Source: Oscillospiraceae bacterium (lineage in GTDB: Bacteria > Bacillota > Clostridia > Oscillospirales > Oscillospiraceae). Taken from it: DNA of 44,815 bases. Of this stretch, positions 7,664 to 14,364 are shown piece by piece (the stretch's first letter is position 1; each line of letters starts with the position of its first letter). The position numbers and the translations under genes are program-made. The notes under the pieces were generated by a model that worked only from the letters and a program-made list of their open reading frames with translations, was not told the origin of the DNA and did no database searches. The stretch covers positions 1 to 44,815 of the forward strand of contig JAFSLL010000195.1 in assembly GCA_017448455.1 (NCBI GenBank). Direction: 5' to 3'.

Positions 7664-8213
7664 CTTCTGGAAAGGCTTCCAGCTGATGCGGCAGGAAGAC
7701 AACGAGGTCTTCTGTATCGCCTACGGCAGTAACCTGGATGAGGCCAGGATGAAGAAGCGCTGCCCCAGCGCCGAGGTGTTCGGTACTTCGGTCATCGGCG
7801 GATACCGGCTGTTGTTCAAGCAGAGTATGACAGGAGCCTATGCGACCATCGAACAGGATGCCAACTGCTGTGTGCCGGTGGTGATCTACCGGATCACGGC
7901 AGAGGACGAGCTAAGGCTCGACCGGTTTGAGGGTTATCCCAAGTATTACTACAAGCGGGATTTCCTGCTCCCCGTGTGGGGCCTGAACGGCAGGAAGAAA
8001 AAGCTCCGGCGAAACTGCATCGCCTACATCCTGCACGAGTACCGGCTGCTGGGAGAACCGGGCGAGGATTACTATGACCTGCTGGATCGAGGCTACGACC
8101 GATGGGGCTTTGATAAAAGCATCCTGACAAAGGCGATGGAGGACAGCATTGGCAGAGACGCTGCAGCCCTTTGGCTTGCAGAGTACTATGGTGAGGAGGA
8201 CGATCATGAGTAA
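7656..8213 (+). CDS. Gamma-glutamylcyclotransferase-fold (GGCT/AIG2-like) protein 1
   Basis: The substrate-binding loop AYGSNL (residues about 22-27) and the catalytic glutamate of DRFEGYP (E92) are both present. These mark the gamma-glutamylcyclotransferase fold, which releases gamma-glutamyl groups as 5-oxoproline. The product is 185 residues from ATG 7656; a GTG at 7647 is an in-frame alternative. The gene overlaps the DpnD/PcfM-like gene at its start and the second GGCT gene at its end (by eight bases). Together with the nearby amidoligase it suggests a pathway that forms and breaks gamma-glutamyl amides. The C-terminal extension beyond residue 125 (GEDYYDLLDRGYDRWGF) is conserved with the second copy. 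Confidence 0.85.
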   Translation: MNDFWKGFQLMRQEDNEVFCIAYGSNLDEARMKKRCPSAEVFGTSVIGGYRLLFKQSMTGAYATIEQDANCCVPVVIYRITAEDELRLDRFEGYPKYYYKRDFLLPVWGLNGRKKKLRRNCIAYILHEYRLLGEPGEDYYDLLDRGYDRWGFDKSILTKAMEDSIGRDAAALWLAEYYGEEDDHE

Positions 8214-8652
8214 GAAGTACATAGCCTACGGGAGCAACCTTTCCGTCAGGCAGATGGCGCACCGGTGTCCGGACGCCAGGATCATTGGCATGGCAGCCAT
8301 TCAAGACTGGAAGCTGGTCTTTCGGACTCATGCGACCATTGAGCCCGCTGCGGGCAGGGTGGTGCCGATCCTGATCTGGGAGATCTCTGATCGTGATGAG
8401 AAGAACCTGGATCTGTATGAAGGGTACCCGTCCTACTACGATAAGCAGGACATGACCGTGACCATGACGGACCTTGACGGGAAGAATCCGCAGGAAGTCA
8501 CAGCCATGGTCTACCTGATGGAGGAGGGACACGACATCCGAGTTCCTTACAGAGGCTACCTGGACACACTGGAAGAAGGCTACCGGCGATTCGGATTTAA
8601 TCCGTATCAGCTGGAGCTGGCCATAAAGGAAGCAGAGGAGGCGCAGCGATGA
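8206..8652 (+). CDS. Gamma-glutamylcyclotransferase-fold (GGCT/AIG2-like) protein 2
   Basis: A second, shorter paralogue of 148 residues. YIAYGSNL at residues 5-12 and the catalytic glutamate E72 in LYEGYP are intact. A C-terminal segment (YLDTLEEGYRRFGFN) matches the tail of the first copy. ATG 8206 lies before the previous stop and follows GAGGAGGACG. Both copies retain the catalytic Glu, so this is not an active/inactive pair by that test. Two GGCT genes in tandem next to an amidoligase suggest two different substrates or sequential steps. Confidence 0.85.
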   Translation: MSKKYIAYGSNLSVRQMAHRCPDARIIGMAAIQDWKLVFRTHATIEPAAGRVVPILIWEISDRDEKNLDLYEGYPSYYDKQDMTVTMTDLDGKNPQEVTAMVYLMEEGHDIRVPYRGYLDTLEEGYRRFGFNPYQLELAIKEAEEAQR

Positions 8653-9131
8653 GCTTTCCCAGCAGAGAAACGGTTGAGCGGCTGCGCCGGGAATACCCGG
8701 TTGGCTGCCGCATCGTTCTGGATGAGATGGATGATCCCTACACGAAGATCCCGGTCGGTGCCCAAGCGACCTGCCAGGGCGTGGACGACGCCGGAAACAT
8801 CCTGTGCGCCTGGGACTGTGGAAGCGGTCTCTCGATTGCCTTCGGAGCGGATCGTTGCCATAAGGTTGGAACCGATGAGGAAGCGAAGGTCACCCTGGAA
8901 TGGTATGGGAAGCACCAGCCCAGAGAGAACGCCAGATGCCCCAGGTGTGGGTGCAGGATGGATGGAGCTACTTCCCGCCATGCGCTGAGCCGTAGGGCTG
9001 ACATCTCGATTTGTGATGAAGACGGGATGCGTGAGGCTTTGGAGGATGCCGGAATCATGGAACGTATGCCGCTTACACAGTGGGCTGCGATTGCAGGGTT
9101 GGAGCGTGGTGAAGGGGCCTGGAAAGGCTGA
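8649..9131 (+). CDS. DUF4314 protein with C-terminal zinc-ribbon-like segment
   Basis: Residues about 5-75 fit the DUF4314 pattern: VGCRIVLDEMDDPYTKIPVG, then a GVDDAGNILCAWDCGSGLS stretch and a final DRC. This small beta-rich domain is frequent in mobile elements. After it comes a CPRCGCRM motif (about residue 99), which may bind a metal, and then about 50 residues ending in an alpha-helical segment. The start overlaps the second GGCT stop by four bases, so it closes the amidoligase operon. Function unknown. Confidence 0.75.
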   Translation: MSFPSRETVERLRREYPVGCRIVLDEMDDPYTKIPVGAQATCQGVDDAGNILCAWDCGSGLSIAFGADRCHKVGTDEEAKVTLEWYGKHQPRENARCPRCGCRMDGATSRHALSRRADISICDEDGMREALEDAGIMERMPLTQWAAIAGLERGEGAWKG

Positions 9132-9140
9132 TTTTCAGGC

Positions 9141-9174
9141 ATAATGTAGACAATTTCAGACGGTGAAGATTGTC
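9141..9174 (+). promoter_or_regulatory. Dyad upstream of promoter copy 3
   Basis: GACAAT (9149-9154) and ATTGTC (9169-9174) form a perfect inverted pair separated by 14 bases. The downstream arm starts 38 bases before the TTGCTA box. The upstream arm lies within ATAATGTAGACAATT, the reverse complement of the extended motif seen at copies 4 and 5. Confidence 0.55.
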
Positions 9175-9206
9175 ACATATTTTCTCGAAATACCAGAAAA
9201 TATAAC

Positions 9207-9252
9207 TTGCTATTCTCCCCGAGTAGAGTGATATATGTACATGCCGAAAGGC
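9207..9252 (+). promoter_or_regulatory. Repeated promoter-like element, copy 3
   Basis: TTGCTA at 9207, 17 bases, GATATA at 9230, identical core AGAGTGATATATGTACA (9225-9241), then the mini-hairpin GCC-GAAA-GGC (9243-9252). It lies 75 bases upstream of the 59-aa gene. Confidence 0.7.
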
Positions 9253-9281
9253 ACAGAACACCTGCCAGGGAGGACAAAGCC

Positions 9282-9461
9282 ATGACCACCTACAAAACCA
9301 ACCACGCCACCACCACGAAGAGCATGACCGAGTGGTACTTCGGAAAGGCCTTCGTTGCCAGCATGACCGCCAAGGCCAAGCGGGAAAGCAAGAAGACCGG
9401 CAAGACCGAGTTCCGCTTCTGGCAGGACGGCACCGGCTACCTGACCATTCAGCTTCACTAA
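9282..9461 (+). CDS. Small unknown accessory protein, 59 aa
   Basis: Unrecognised. ATG 9282 follows GGGAGGA, and the repeated promoter-like element lies upstream. The peptide is basic, with a Thr-rich N-terminus (TTYKTNHATTTKS), a central helix rich in Lys/Ala, and a C-terminal strand pair (EFRFWQDGTGYLTIQLH). It is probably a compact cytoplasmic protein. The next gene starts 15 bases after its stop. It belongs to a group of small genes sharing the same promoter-like element. Anti-defence or host-takeover roles are plausible for such genes but unproven. Confidence 0.6.
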   Translation: MTTYKTNHATTTKSMTEWYFGKAFVASMTAKAKRESKKTGKTEFRFWQDGTGYLTIQLH

Positions 9462-9475
9462 GGAGGTTCACCGCC

Positions 9476-9730
9476 ATGACAAAACTTGACCACATCCAAA
9501 GCCTGATCCGCCACGGGGCACAGCTTCGCGGGGAGGATGGCAGCCTGACCCCGCTGACGGAGGCCTTTTACCACAAGGCAGTGGAAGCCTGCCATGCTGG
9601 CGGTTACAACGCAGCCACCTACGACCTGGTGATTCCGGGCATCGACAGCGAGCTTTGGCTGGCCATCTGGAAGGACGGCCACGCCGACTCCGGCAGCCCT
9701 CAGAGCATCTGCGCCTGCCTTGCCCGCTGA
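9476..9730 (+). CDS. Small unknown accessory protein, 84 aa
   Basis: Unrecognised. The ATG follows AAGGAGG at a good distance, directly after the 59-aa gene, so the two form a two-gene cassette closed by a clear terminator. The product contains an amphipathic helix (FYHKAVEACHAGGYN) and ends SPQSICACLAR. No membrane segment or known motif. It is likely cytoplasmic. Confidence 0.6.
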   Translation: MTKLDHIQSLIRHGAQLRGEDGSLTPLTEAFYHKAVEACHAGGYNAATYDLVIPGIDSELWLAIWKDGHADSGSPQSICACLAR

Positions 9731-9747
9731 GCGCACAGGGCGGCCAC

Positions 9748-9770
9748 AAAGGGGCCTTCGGGCCTCTTTT
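9748..9770 (+). terminator. Rho-independent terminator
   Basis: AAAGGGGCC pairs with GGCCTCTTT around a TTCG tetraloop (one G-U pair) and runs into TTTT. It closes the 59-aa/84-aa cassette and insulates it from the ATPase cassette. Confidence 0.85.
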
Positions 9771-9845
9771 GGTGCTCACACAGCATATTGCTTGATACAA
9801 TGACTGAAGCACAAAAAATGTTCAAAATAAATTCAGACAAAAATC

Positions 9846-9874
9846 TTGATTAAAAACGTCTGACGTGGTAAGAT
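9846..9874 (+). promoter_or_regulatory. Sigma-A-type promoter of the ATPase/TOPRIM cassette with palindrome in spacer
   Basis: TTGATT at 9846 and TAAGAT at 9869 are 17 bases apart, a good housekeeping promoter unrelated to the repeated element. The spacer holds the palindrome ACGTC-T-GACGT (9856-9866), a candidate repressor site. Confidence 0.65.
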
Positions 9875-9902
9875 AGAGACATCTCAGATAGGAGGTGCGG
9901 CG

Positions 9903-11021
9903 ATGAAACTGCTTCGAGTGAAAGCCAGTCATTTCAAAAACTGCGCTGATGACTTTATCATTGACCTTACACCGAAGGCAAGGAAATCCACAGAGGATAA
10001 GGAGTATGAGCTCCAGGAGGTAGCGCCGGAGCTGTATGCGTTTAATACGACTGCGTTTGTTGGAAAGAATGCATCGGGAAAGACGACCGCCATAGAGCTT
10101 CTGGACTGTGCTTATTCTATTCTTGGGGATTTCCGCCTGGAGGATAAGCACTACAGCTATGATGATGTTCTTCTGGAAATCACGTTTTATCATGACGGAT
10201 TCATCTACCGTTATGCGACGGAGCTCGCGGCCGGAAAGACCATGAGCAATCAGGCGGTGTTCCGAAATGAGCATATTTACCGAAAAGCCTACTATAAGAC
10301 GAACGTGAACGGGATCTATGATGACCAGGACTATGAGGAGCTGACCGATCTCGGAGATCTCCCGGAAGACACATCCAACATCTTCTTCATCCTGAAGAAA
10401 AAGCAGACGAGGGCAGTGTTCTTTGACAGCTACAGTGGAGGCGCGGATACGTATCAGCTGCTGTTCAGGGCGCTCAAGAACTACGATATCAGCATGGATG
10501 TGCTTGCAAAGATCATCCGGATCTTCGATGAGAACATCAAAGAACTGACAAGGCTTGATGACCATAACTACCGCGTTGTTACGGAGCATGAGGAGCTGGT
10601 CATGTCGGATAACCAGCTGGTGTATTTCCTTTCCAGCGGTACGACAAAGGGAATCCTGCTTTACACACTGATGGTAGCGTCGCTCAAAGAGGGCTTCGAC
10701 CTGCTGATCGATGAGGTGGAGAACCATTTCCATAAGACGCTTGTGGAAAATATGATCAGCCTGTACAAGGACAAGGGTGTAAACCGGAAAAACGCTACGC
10801 TGATCTTCACCACGCACTACTGTGAGGTTCTTGATCAGATGGGGCGTCAGGATAACATCTGGGTCTGTAACGCTAACAGCCACATCCATCTCGCCAATAT
10901 GTATGAGGTCTATCACATCCGGCCTGCACTGCTCAAGAGCAAGCAGTACTACAACAACGCTTTCAGGACCGCTGTGAATTACGATGACCTCATGGCGCTG
11001 AAGAAGGTGCTGAAGAAGTGA
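9903..11021 (+). CDS. ABC/AAA-type ATPase of a putative two-gene defence system
   Basis: The 372-residue product has the layout of SMC/ABC-like AAA_15/21 ATPases seen in OLD, PARIS, AbiL and Septu-type systems. Walker A is GKNASGKTT (54-62). An ABC-signature-like LSSGTTKG lies near residue 242, Walker B is LLIDEVE with D270 and E271, and a switch histidine occurs in FTTHY. The N-terminus LLRVKASHFKNC is the usual first strand of these proteins. The following gene overlaps by four bases and encodes a small TOPRIM-like protein. The pair has its own promoter and terminator, like a moron. The likely role is sensing another phage and activating the partner nuclease; this is inferred from architecture. 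Confidence 0.85.
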   Translation: MKLLRVKASHFKNCADDFIIDLTPKARKSTEDKEYELQEVAPELYAFNTTAFVGKNASGKTTAIELLDCAYSILGDFRLEDKHYSYDDVLLEITFYHDGFIYRYATELAAGKTMSNQAVFRNEHIYRKAYYKTNVNGIYDDQDYEELTDLGDLPEDTSNIFFILKKKQTRAVFFDSYSGGADTYQLLFRALKNYDISMDVLAKIIRIFDENIKELTRLDDHNYRVVTEHEELVMSDNQLVYFLSSGTTKGILLYTLMVASLKEGFDLLIDEVENHFHKTLVENMISLYKDKGVNRKNATLIFTTHYCEVLDQMGRQDNIWVCNANSHIHLANMYEVYHIRPALLKSKQYYNNAFRTAVNYDDLMALKKVLKK

Positions 11022-11554
11022 AGCGGCTGATTATGTGCGAAGGGCCTAATGAGCTGAAGGTCATGAACATCCTTCTTGAGAATGACGCTCTGATTTTCAC
11101 GGAGGACGATCTTCTGGGATTGACGGCCTACCATGCAAGGCAAATCAAGTCAAGCACGCAAGTGCGAACGGCGCTCAACCTTTATCCGGGAAATGATGTG
11201 CTTGTTATGCGCGTGGGGGATAAGCAGACGGACAAGCTGACGATTCCTGCCGATTACAAAGAAAAGATCACAGGAATCGAAAAGTACTGCACGATGCCGG
11301 AGTTGGAGATGCTCCTGATCATCTCCGAGGGGCTGGTCAGGGAATACGAAAAAGTGAAATCCGGAACAGATCCCAAGGATTTCGCCAAGGCTAATATCGT
11401 ATACAACAGGAAACGGTATGACAACAGTACCCAGTTCTTCGAGGATTACTACGGCGGCGATTGTGAAAAACTGATCGCTGCGATCCGGGAATATAAGCGG
11501 ATCAAAGGATCCCACAAGAAAGATGAGCTGTACCTGGCTGACCTTCTGAAATGA
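11018..11554 (+). CDS. TOPRIM-like putative effector paired with the ATPase
   Basis: Translation probably begins at GTG 11018, overlapping the ATPase stop (GTGA). The first strand and loop RLIMCEGPNE (residues about 3-12) resemble the TOPRIM motif with its catalytic glutamate. VLVMRVGDKQTD (about residue 66-77) may be a degenerate form of the acidic DxD strand. At 178 residues it is shorter than OLD- or PARIS-type partners and closer in size to AbiL/RloB-type second components. I infer a metal-dependent nuclease or RNase effector, but the second acidic motif is not canonical, so activity is uncertain. A terminator follows directly. Confidence 0.75.
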   Translation: MKRLIMCEGPNELKVMNILLENDALIFTEDDLLGLTAYHARQIKSSTQVRTALNLYPGNDVLVMRVGDKQTDKLTIPADYKEKITGIEKYCTMPELEMLLIISEGLVREYEKVKSGTDPKDFAKANIVYNRKRYDNSTQFFEDYYGGDCEKLIAAIREYKRIKGSHKKDELYLADLLK

Positions 11555-11564
11555 AACTGAATGA

Positions 11565-11589
11565 CCTCGCCGATCATGGCGGGGTTTTT
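11565..11589 (+). terminator. Rho-independent terminator of the ATPase/TOPRIM cassette
   Basis: CCTCGCC pairs with GGCGGGG around GATCAT, followed by TTTTT. Confidence 0.85.
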
Positions 11590-11600
11590 CTATACCCCAA

Positions 11601-11634
11601 ATAGACAAATGCTCCCGGAATCTTTGTGCACATT
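11601..11634 (+). promoter_or_regulatory. Dyad upstream of promoter copy 4
   Basis: GACAAA (11604-11609) and TTTGTG (11623-11628) form an inverted pair with 13 bases between. The downstream arm extends as TTTGTGCACATTAT and starts 38 bases before the TTGCTA box. Confidence 0.5.
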
Positions 11635-11660
11635 ATGGCGTGAATCCTGCGATAAATAAC

Positions 11661-11706
11661 TTGCTATTATCTGCCTTTAGAGTGATATATGTACATGCCG
11701 AAGGGC
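11661..11706 (+). promoter_or_regulatory. Repeated promoter-like element, copy 4
   Basis: TTGCTA at 11661, 17 bases, GATATA at 11684, identical 17-base core (11679-11695), then GCC-GAAG-GGC (11697-11706). Arms CTGCC (11671-11675) and GGCAG (11704-11708) flank the core. It lies 74 bases upstream of the 154-aa gene. Confidence 0.7.
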
Positions 11707-11734
11707 AGAGAAAACAAACGAGGAGGATTGCACC

Positions 11735-12199
11735 ATGAAGACAAATACCTACTTTGAAGAGCTTGACCGCATCGCCCGCGATTTTGAACAGAAGCATGAA
11801 GCGCACAAGGCGCTTAAGCAGGGGATCATCGATGAAAAAGGCTGGGACAGCGAGGAGCTGAAAGCCTGGTACCAAGAGGAAGAAGAGCAGTTCCAGTACC
11901 CGATCAGCGCGGGAGCCTGCAAGGCCTACAGAGCCTGGCGCTACAGCGAGACCGACGAGGTCATTATGGACGATTTCACCTGGGACCGGGAACGCCACGA
12001 CTTCATCGACACCCTCCGGAAGGCGGGTATTCAGACCCTGGTGGTCACCAACCAGTCAACCGGCCTCATGGAAGACCTGCACGGCTACGCGGCCGAGGGC
12101 TGCACGATGCTGGGCCTTTGCACCATCACCAAGAAGGATACCCGCTGGGGCGAAGAGAAAGAGGAGCAGGTTATGGGCATCCGCTTCCAGCTGAACTGA
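11735..12199 (+). CDS. Unknown accessory protein, 154 aa
   Basis: Unrecognised with certainty. ATG 11735 follows GAGGAGG. The N-terminal half is helical and charged (FEELDRIARDFEQKHEAHKALKQ region, then a Glu-rich stretch around residue 50). The C-terminal half looks like an alpha/beta sandwich: FIDTLRKAGIQTLVVTNQST, a Gly/Cys-containing turn (GCTMLGLCTI) and a final strand MGIRFQLN. The pattern recalls proteins annotated only as phage or mobile-element domains of unknown function. It is first in a two-gene cassette driven by a repeated promoter-like element. Confidence 0.65.
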   Translation: MKTNTYFEELDRIARDFEQKHEAHKALKQGIIDEKGWDSEELKAWYQEEEEQFQYPISAGACKAYRAWRYSETDEVIMDDFTWDRERHDFIDTLRKAGIQTLVVTNQSTGLMEDLHGYAAEGCTMLGLCTITKKDTRWGEEKEEQVMGIRFQLN

Positions 12200-12212
12200 G
12201 GGAGGTGCCGGT

Positions 12213-12416
12213 ATGAACATTGCGGATAAGATGGAGCGAGAGTCCAGGTTGATGACGAAACTCGCATCCTGGATGCAGGCGCACGGAGAGACACTTTCGG
12301 ATAGGCAGCGGAGCAATGCTTACACCGGTGTCCGAATCCGAGAAATCCGGTGGCGGGGGCATACCTTCCGCATTGTGGATGTGGACGGAATGACCTGTCA
12401 GATCGAACGGCTGTAA
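12213..12416 (+). CDS. Small unknown protein, 67 aa
   Basis: Unrecognised. ATG 12213 follows GGGAGGTG, 13 bases after the previous stop, so it is the second gene of the cassette. The sequence has a helical N-terminus (ADKMERESRLMTKLASWM) and a beta-rich C-terminus (VRIREIRWRGHTFRIVDVDG). The basic strands could bind nucleic acid, but this is only suggestive. A hairpin follows. Confidence 0.55.
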   Translation: MNIADKMERESRLMTKLASWMQAHGETLSDRQRSNAYTGVRIREIRWRGHTFRIVDVDGMTCQIERL

Positions 12417-12433
12417 CAGGCAGCCGCAACCAT

Positions 12434-12452
12434 GGAGCCGGGAGGCTCCTTT
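12434..12452 (+). terminator. Short terminator-like hairpin
   Basis: GGAGCC and GGCTCC pair around GGGA and are followed by only TTT, so termination may be partial. Confidence 0.5.
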
Positions 12453-12458
12453 GGTCGT

Positions 12459-12497
12459 ATATGCACAATGTGGCCCTTCAATCTTTGTGTACATTAT
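12459..12497 (+). promoter_or_regulatory. Dyad upstream of promoter copy 5
   Basis: CACAAT (12464-12469) and TTTGTG (12484-12489) form an inverted pair with 14 bases between. The downstream arm extends as TTTGTGTACATTAT and starts 38 bases before the TTGCTA box, exactly as at copy 4. Confidence 0.55.
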
Positions 12498-12521
12498 GTC
12501 CGGATATACCGCAGAATTGAC

Positions 12522-12567
12522 TTGCTATTATTCGGCTTCAGAGTGATATATGTACATGCCGAAAGGC
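12522..12567 (+). promoter_or_regulatory. Repeated promoter-like element, copy 5
   Basis: TTGCTA at 12522 with an overlapping TTGACT at 12517, 17 bases, GATATA at 12545, identical core (12540-12556), then GCC-GAAA-GGC. Arms TTCGGC (12531-12536) and GCCGAA (12558-12563) flank the core. It lies 76 bases upstream of the 107-aa gene. Confidence 0.7.
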
Positions 12568-12597
12568 AAACGATAAAGAATTGGGAGGGCAAAAACC

Positions 12598-12921
12598 ATG
12601 ACGAACGCATACACGATGAGAAACCTGATGGAGCTCGGAAACTACAACACCAGCATCACCCACGAGGCTTTTGAAGCCCACTTCACGAAGACAAAGGAGA
12701 GCGTCCGCTTCACCTTCAACGGCTGGGACGGGAAGAGCTACGACGGCGAAAGCCGCAGCGCGAAGGTGATCCGCACCAACCTTCCCGGATACGAAGAAGT
12801 CAGGCTGATTAAGGTCGGGAAGCACCTTTGCTACATCGACGAAGACACCAGCATCCTGGAGAAGGCCACCGGCGAAAGGCATCCGGAAGCCAGTTGGCTG
12901 GTTGAAGTCGAGAGAGCGTAA
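12598..12921 (+). CDS. Unknown accessory protein, 107 aa
   Basis: Unrecognised. ATG 12598 follows GGGAGGG. The product is a mixed alpha/beta, slightly basic soluble protein with FEAHFTKTKESVRFTFNGWDG in the middle and a strand-rich second half (VRLIKVGKHLCYIDEDTS). No signal or membrane segment. It is first in a cassette with the 78-aa gene. Its repeated promoter-like element puts it in the same presumed regulon as the amidoligase. Confidence 0.6.
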   Translation: MTNAYTMRNLMELGNYNTSITHEAFEAHFTKTKESVRFTFNGWDGKSYDGESRSAKVIRTNLPGYEEVRLIKVGKHLCYIDEDTSILEKATGERHPEASWLVEVERA

Positions 12922-12934
12922 GGGGGGCAGGAAC

Positions 12935-13171
12935 ATGGCGAGCAGAGCAAGATTAGAAGGGATTTGCGATTACAGGCTTTGGGCCACCGAGGAGCTGATT
13001 GAGGCTTACGCCTTCGAGGCTAAGCGGATCAATCAGAAGGATCGGGAAGACGCGCAGCGCCAGATCAAGCGGGAACTGAAGCGCCGCTTCGATGCAACCC
13101 TCCGGCTCCTGGATGATGAGCAGACCACGGAGAATCCCAAAGGAACCTACAGATACCTGCTAAATGAATGA
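12935..13171 (+). CDS. Small helical unknown protein, 78 aa
   Basis: Unrecognised. ATG 12935 follows AGGGGGGCAGG closely after the previous stop. The protein is almost entirely helical and highly charged. TEELIEAYAFEAKRINQKDREDAQRQIKRELKRR looks like a long helix or short coiled coil and may be a DNA- or protein-binding adaptor. A clear hairpin terminator follows. Confidence 0.6.
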   Translation: MASRARLEGICDYRLWATEELIEAYAFEAKRINQKDREDAQRQIKRELKRRFDATLRLLDDEQTTENPKGTYRYLLNE

Positions 13172-13188
13172 AGCAGATGCCCGGCAGG

Positions 13189-13209
13189 AGACCCGGTAAA
13201 GGGTCTTTT
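13189..13209 (+). terminator. Rho-independent terminator
   Basis: AGACCC pairs with GGGTCT around GGTAAA, followed by TTT. It closes the 107-aa/78-aa cassette. Confidence 0.65.
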
Positions 13210-13224
13210 GCTCGTAGTAGAAAG

Positions 13225-13250
13225 CACAGTTATTACCGCCGATATTTGTG
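13225..13250 (+). promoter_or_regulatory. Dyad upstream of promoter copy 6
   Basis: CACAGT (13225-13230) and TTTGTG (13245-13250) form an imperfect inverted pair with 14 bases between. The downstream arm starts 28 bases before the TTGCTA box, one helical turn closer than at copies 3-5. Confidence 0.45.
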
Positions 13251-13272
13251 TATTATATATCGCAGATATAAC

Positions 13273-13318
13273 TTGCTATTTCCTCCGAGTAGAGTGATAT
13301 ATGTACATGCCGAAGGGC
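13273..13318 (+). promoter_or_regulatory. Repeated promoter-like element, copy 6
   Basis: TTGCTA at 13273, 17 bases, GATATA at 13296, identical core (13291-13307), then GCC-GAAG-GGC. It lies 75 bases upstream of the 53-aa gene. Confidence 0.7.
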
Positions 13319-13347
13319 AAACGACAACGAAAACGGAGGAAACCACG

Positions 13348-13509
13348 ATGAAGAAAACCACCTGGATTGTAAAAGCCTACACCGGATACAAGACCGGCTG
13401 GCAGGAAATCAAACGCTTTGATAACCCGGCAGACGCAGACAATTGGCTTTGCCGCTACGTCAGAGAAAACGGATACAGCATCACGGATTTCAACATCGTA
13501 AGAAAGTAA
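13348..13509 (+). CDS. Small unknown accessory protein, 53 aa
   Basis: Unrecognised. ATG 13348 follows CGGAGGAAACC. It starts with a short strand (TTWIVKAYTGYKTGWQEI), then a helix containing DADNWLCRYVRENG, and ends SITDFNIVRK. This is a compact beta-alpha-beta pattern. The next gene begins 13 bases after the stop. Confidence 0.6.
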   Translation: MKKTTWIVKAYTGYKTGWQEIKRFDNPADADNWLCRYVRENGYSITDFNIVRK

Positions 13510-13522
13510 GGAGGCGGAGACC

Positions 13523-13798
13523 ATGACGATCAACGAAGCGATGAAAACCTACAGACTGCCGAACCCCACCACACCGGAAGACCTCGAATGCCGCTGGAGC
13601 AAGGTTTTGAACTTTGGAGACAAGGTTCTCCTTGCCGGATACTACTACAGCGGGAAAGGCAAGCCCTCCTACTTCGGAGCGGTTTATGAGCATCTGGACG
13701 ATGACATGAGCTGCGAAGGAACCATCGGGCTGAGAGCAGTCAGCAACACTGAATTTGAAGATGACGGCCATGCGATGGCATGGGCGATGAAACAATAA
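13523..13798 (+). CDS. Small unknown accessory protein, 91 aa
   Basis: Unrecognised. ATG 13523 follows AAGGAGGCGG. The sequence has a conserved-looking core LNFGDKVLLAGYYYSGKGKPSYFGAVYEHL and a polar tail, giving a soluble alpha/beta protein. It is the last of the small cassette genes before a terminator and the packaging genes. No function can be proposed. Confidence 0.6.
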   Translation: MTINEAMKTYRLPNPTTPEDLECRWSKVLNFGDKVLLAGYYYSGKGKPSYFGAVYEHLDDDMSCEGTIGLRAVSNTEFEDDGHAMAWAMKQ

Positions 13799-13825
13799 AG
13801 CAAGATACAGGCAAAACACCTTACA

Positions 13826-13860
13826 GGGTCTACGGAGAAATCCGCAGGCTCTTTTCTTTT
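13826..13860 (+). terminator. Terminator separating accessory region from packaging genes
   Basis: GGGTCTACGGA pairs imperfectly (wobble pairs, one mismatch) with TCCGCAGGCTC around a GAAA loop, followed by TTTTCTTTT. Confidence 0.65.
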
Positions 13861-13890
13861 GTGGATTTTGAAGGAGAGGAGGAATGACCC

Positions 13891-14364
13891 ATGGCGACCA
13901 GAGGAAGGAAACCGACGCCGACCGCGATCAAGGAACTGGAAGGAAATCCGGGAAAGCGCAAGATCAATGAAGCCGAGCCAAAGCCGGAGAAGAAAGCGCC
14001 TCCGTGTCCGAAGTGGCTGGAGCCGGAGGCAAAGAAGGAATGGCGGCGGCTCTCGAAGCAGCTGGAGCAGATCGGTGTGCTGACCGAGGTTGACCAGGCT
14101 GCGTTTGCATCCTACTGTCAGGCCTATGCTAGATGGAAAGAAGCAGAGGAGTTTATCACGCAGCACGGCACGATTGTGAAGACGCCTTCGGGCTACTGGC
14201 AGCAGGTGCCGCAGGTCTCCATTGCACAGACCTATCTGAAAATCATGAACAAGATTGCAGAACAGTTCGGCCTGACGCCGTCCTCCAGATCCAGGATCAT
14301 TGCTGGTGCCGGTGAAAACGCTGGGCCGGGTGATGATATGGAAGATCTGCTGGGAGGGAACTGA
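13891..14364 (+). CDS. Phage terminase small subunit, P27 family
   Basis: The small terminase recognises phage DNA for packaging. The opening RGRKPTPTAIKELEGNPGKRK is the characteristic P27-family N-terminus. The helical middle (EWRRLSKQLEQIGVLTEVDQAAFASYC) and the C-terminus LTPSSRSRI also match. Length 157 is typical. The ATG lies after GGAGAGGAGG. The stop overlaps the ATG of the large terminase by one base. Confidence 0.93.
   Translation: MATRGRKPTPTAIKELEGNPGKRKINEAEPKPEKKAPPCPKWLEPEAKKEWRRLSKQLEQIGVLTEVDQAAFASYCQAYARWKEAEEFITQHGTIVKTPSGYWQQVPQVSIAQTYLKIMNKIAEQFGLTPSSRSRIIAGAGENAGPGDDMEDLLGGN

Noticed and set aside
9822-10916. 364-codon minus-strand frame opposite the ATPase
   Set aside because: The + strand frame has all ATPase motifs and a promoter; the reverse frame lacks a ribosome site.
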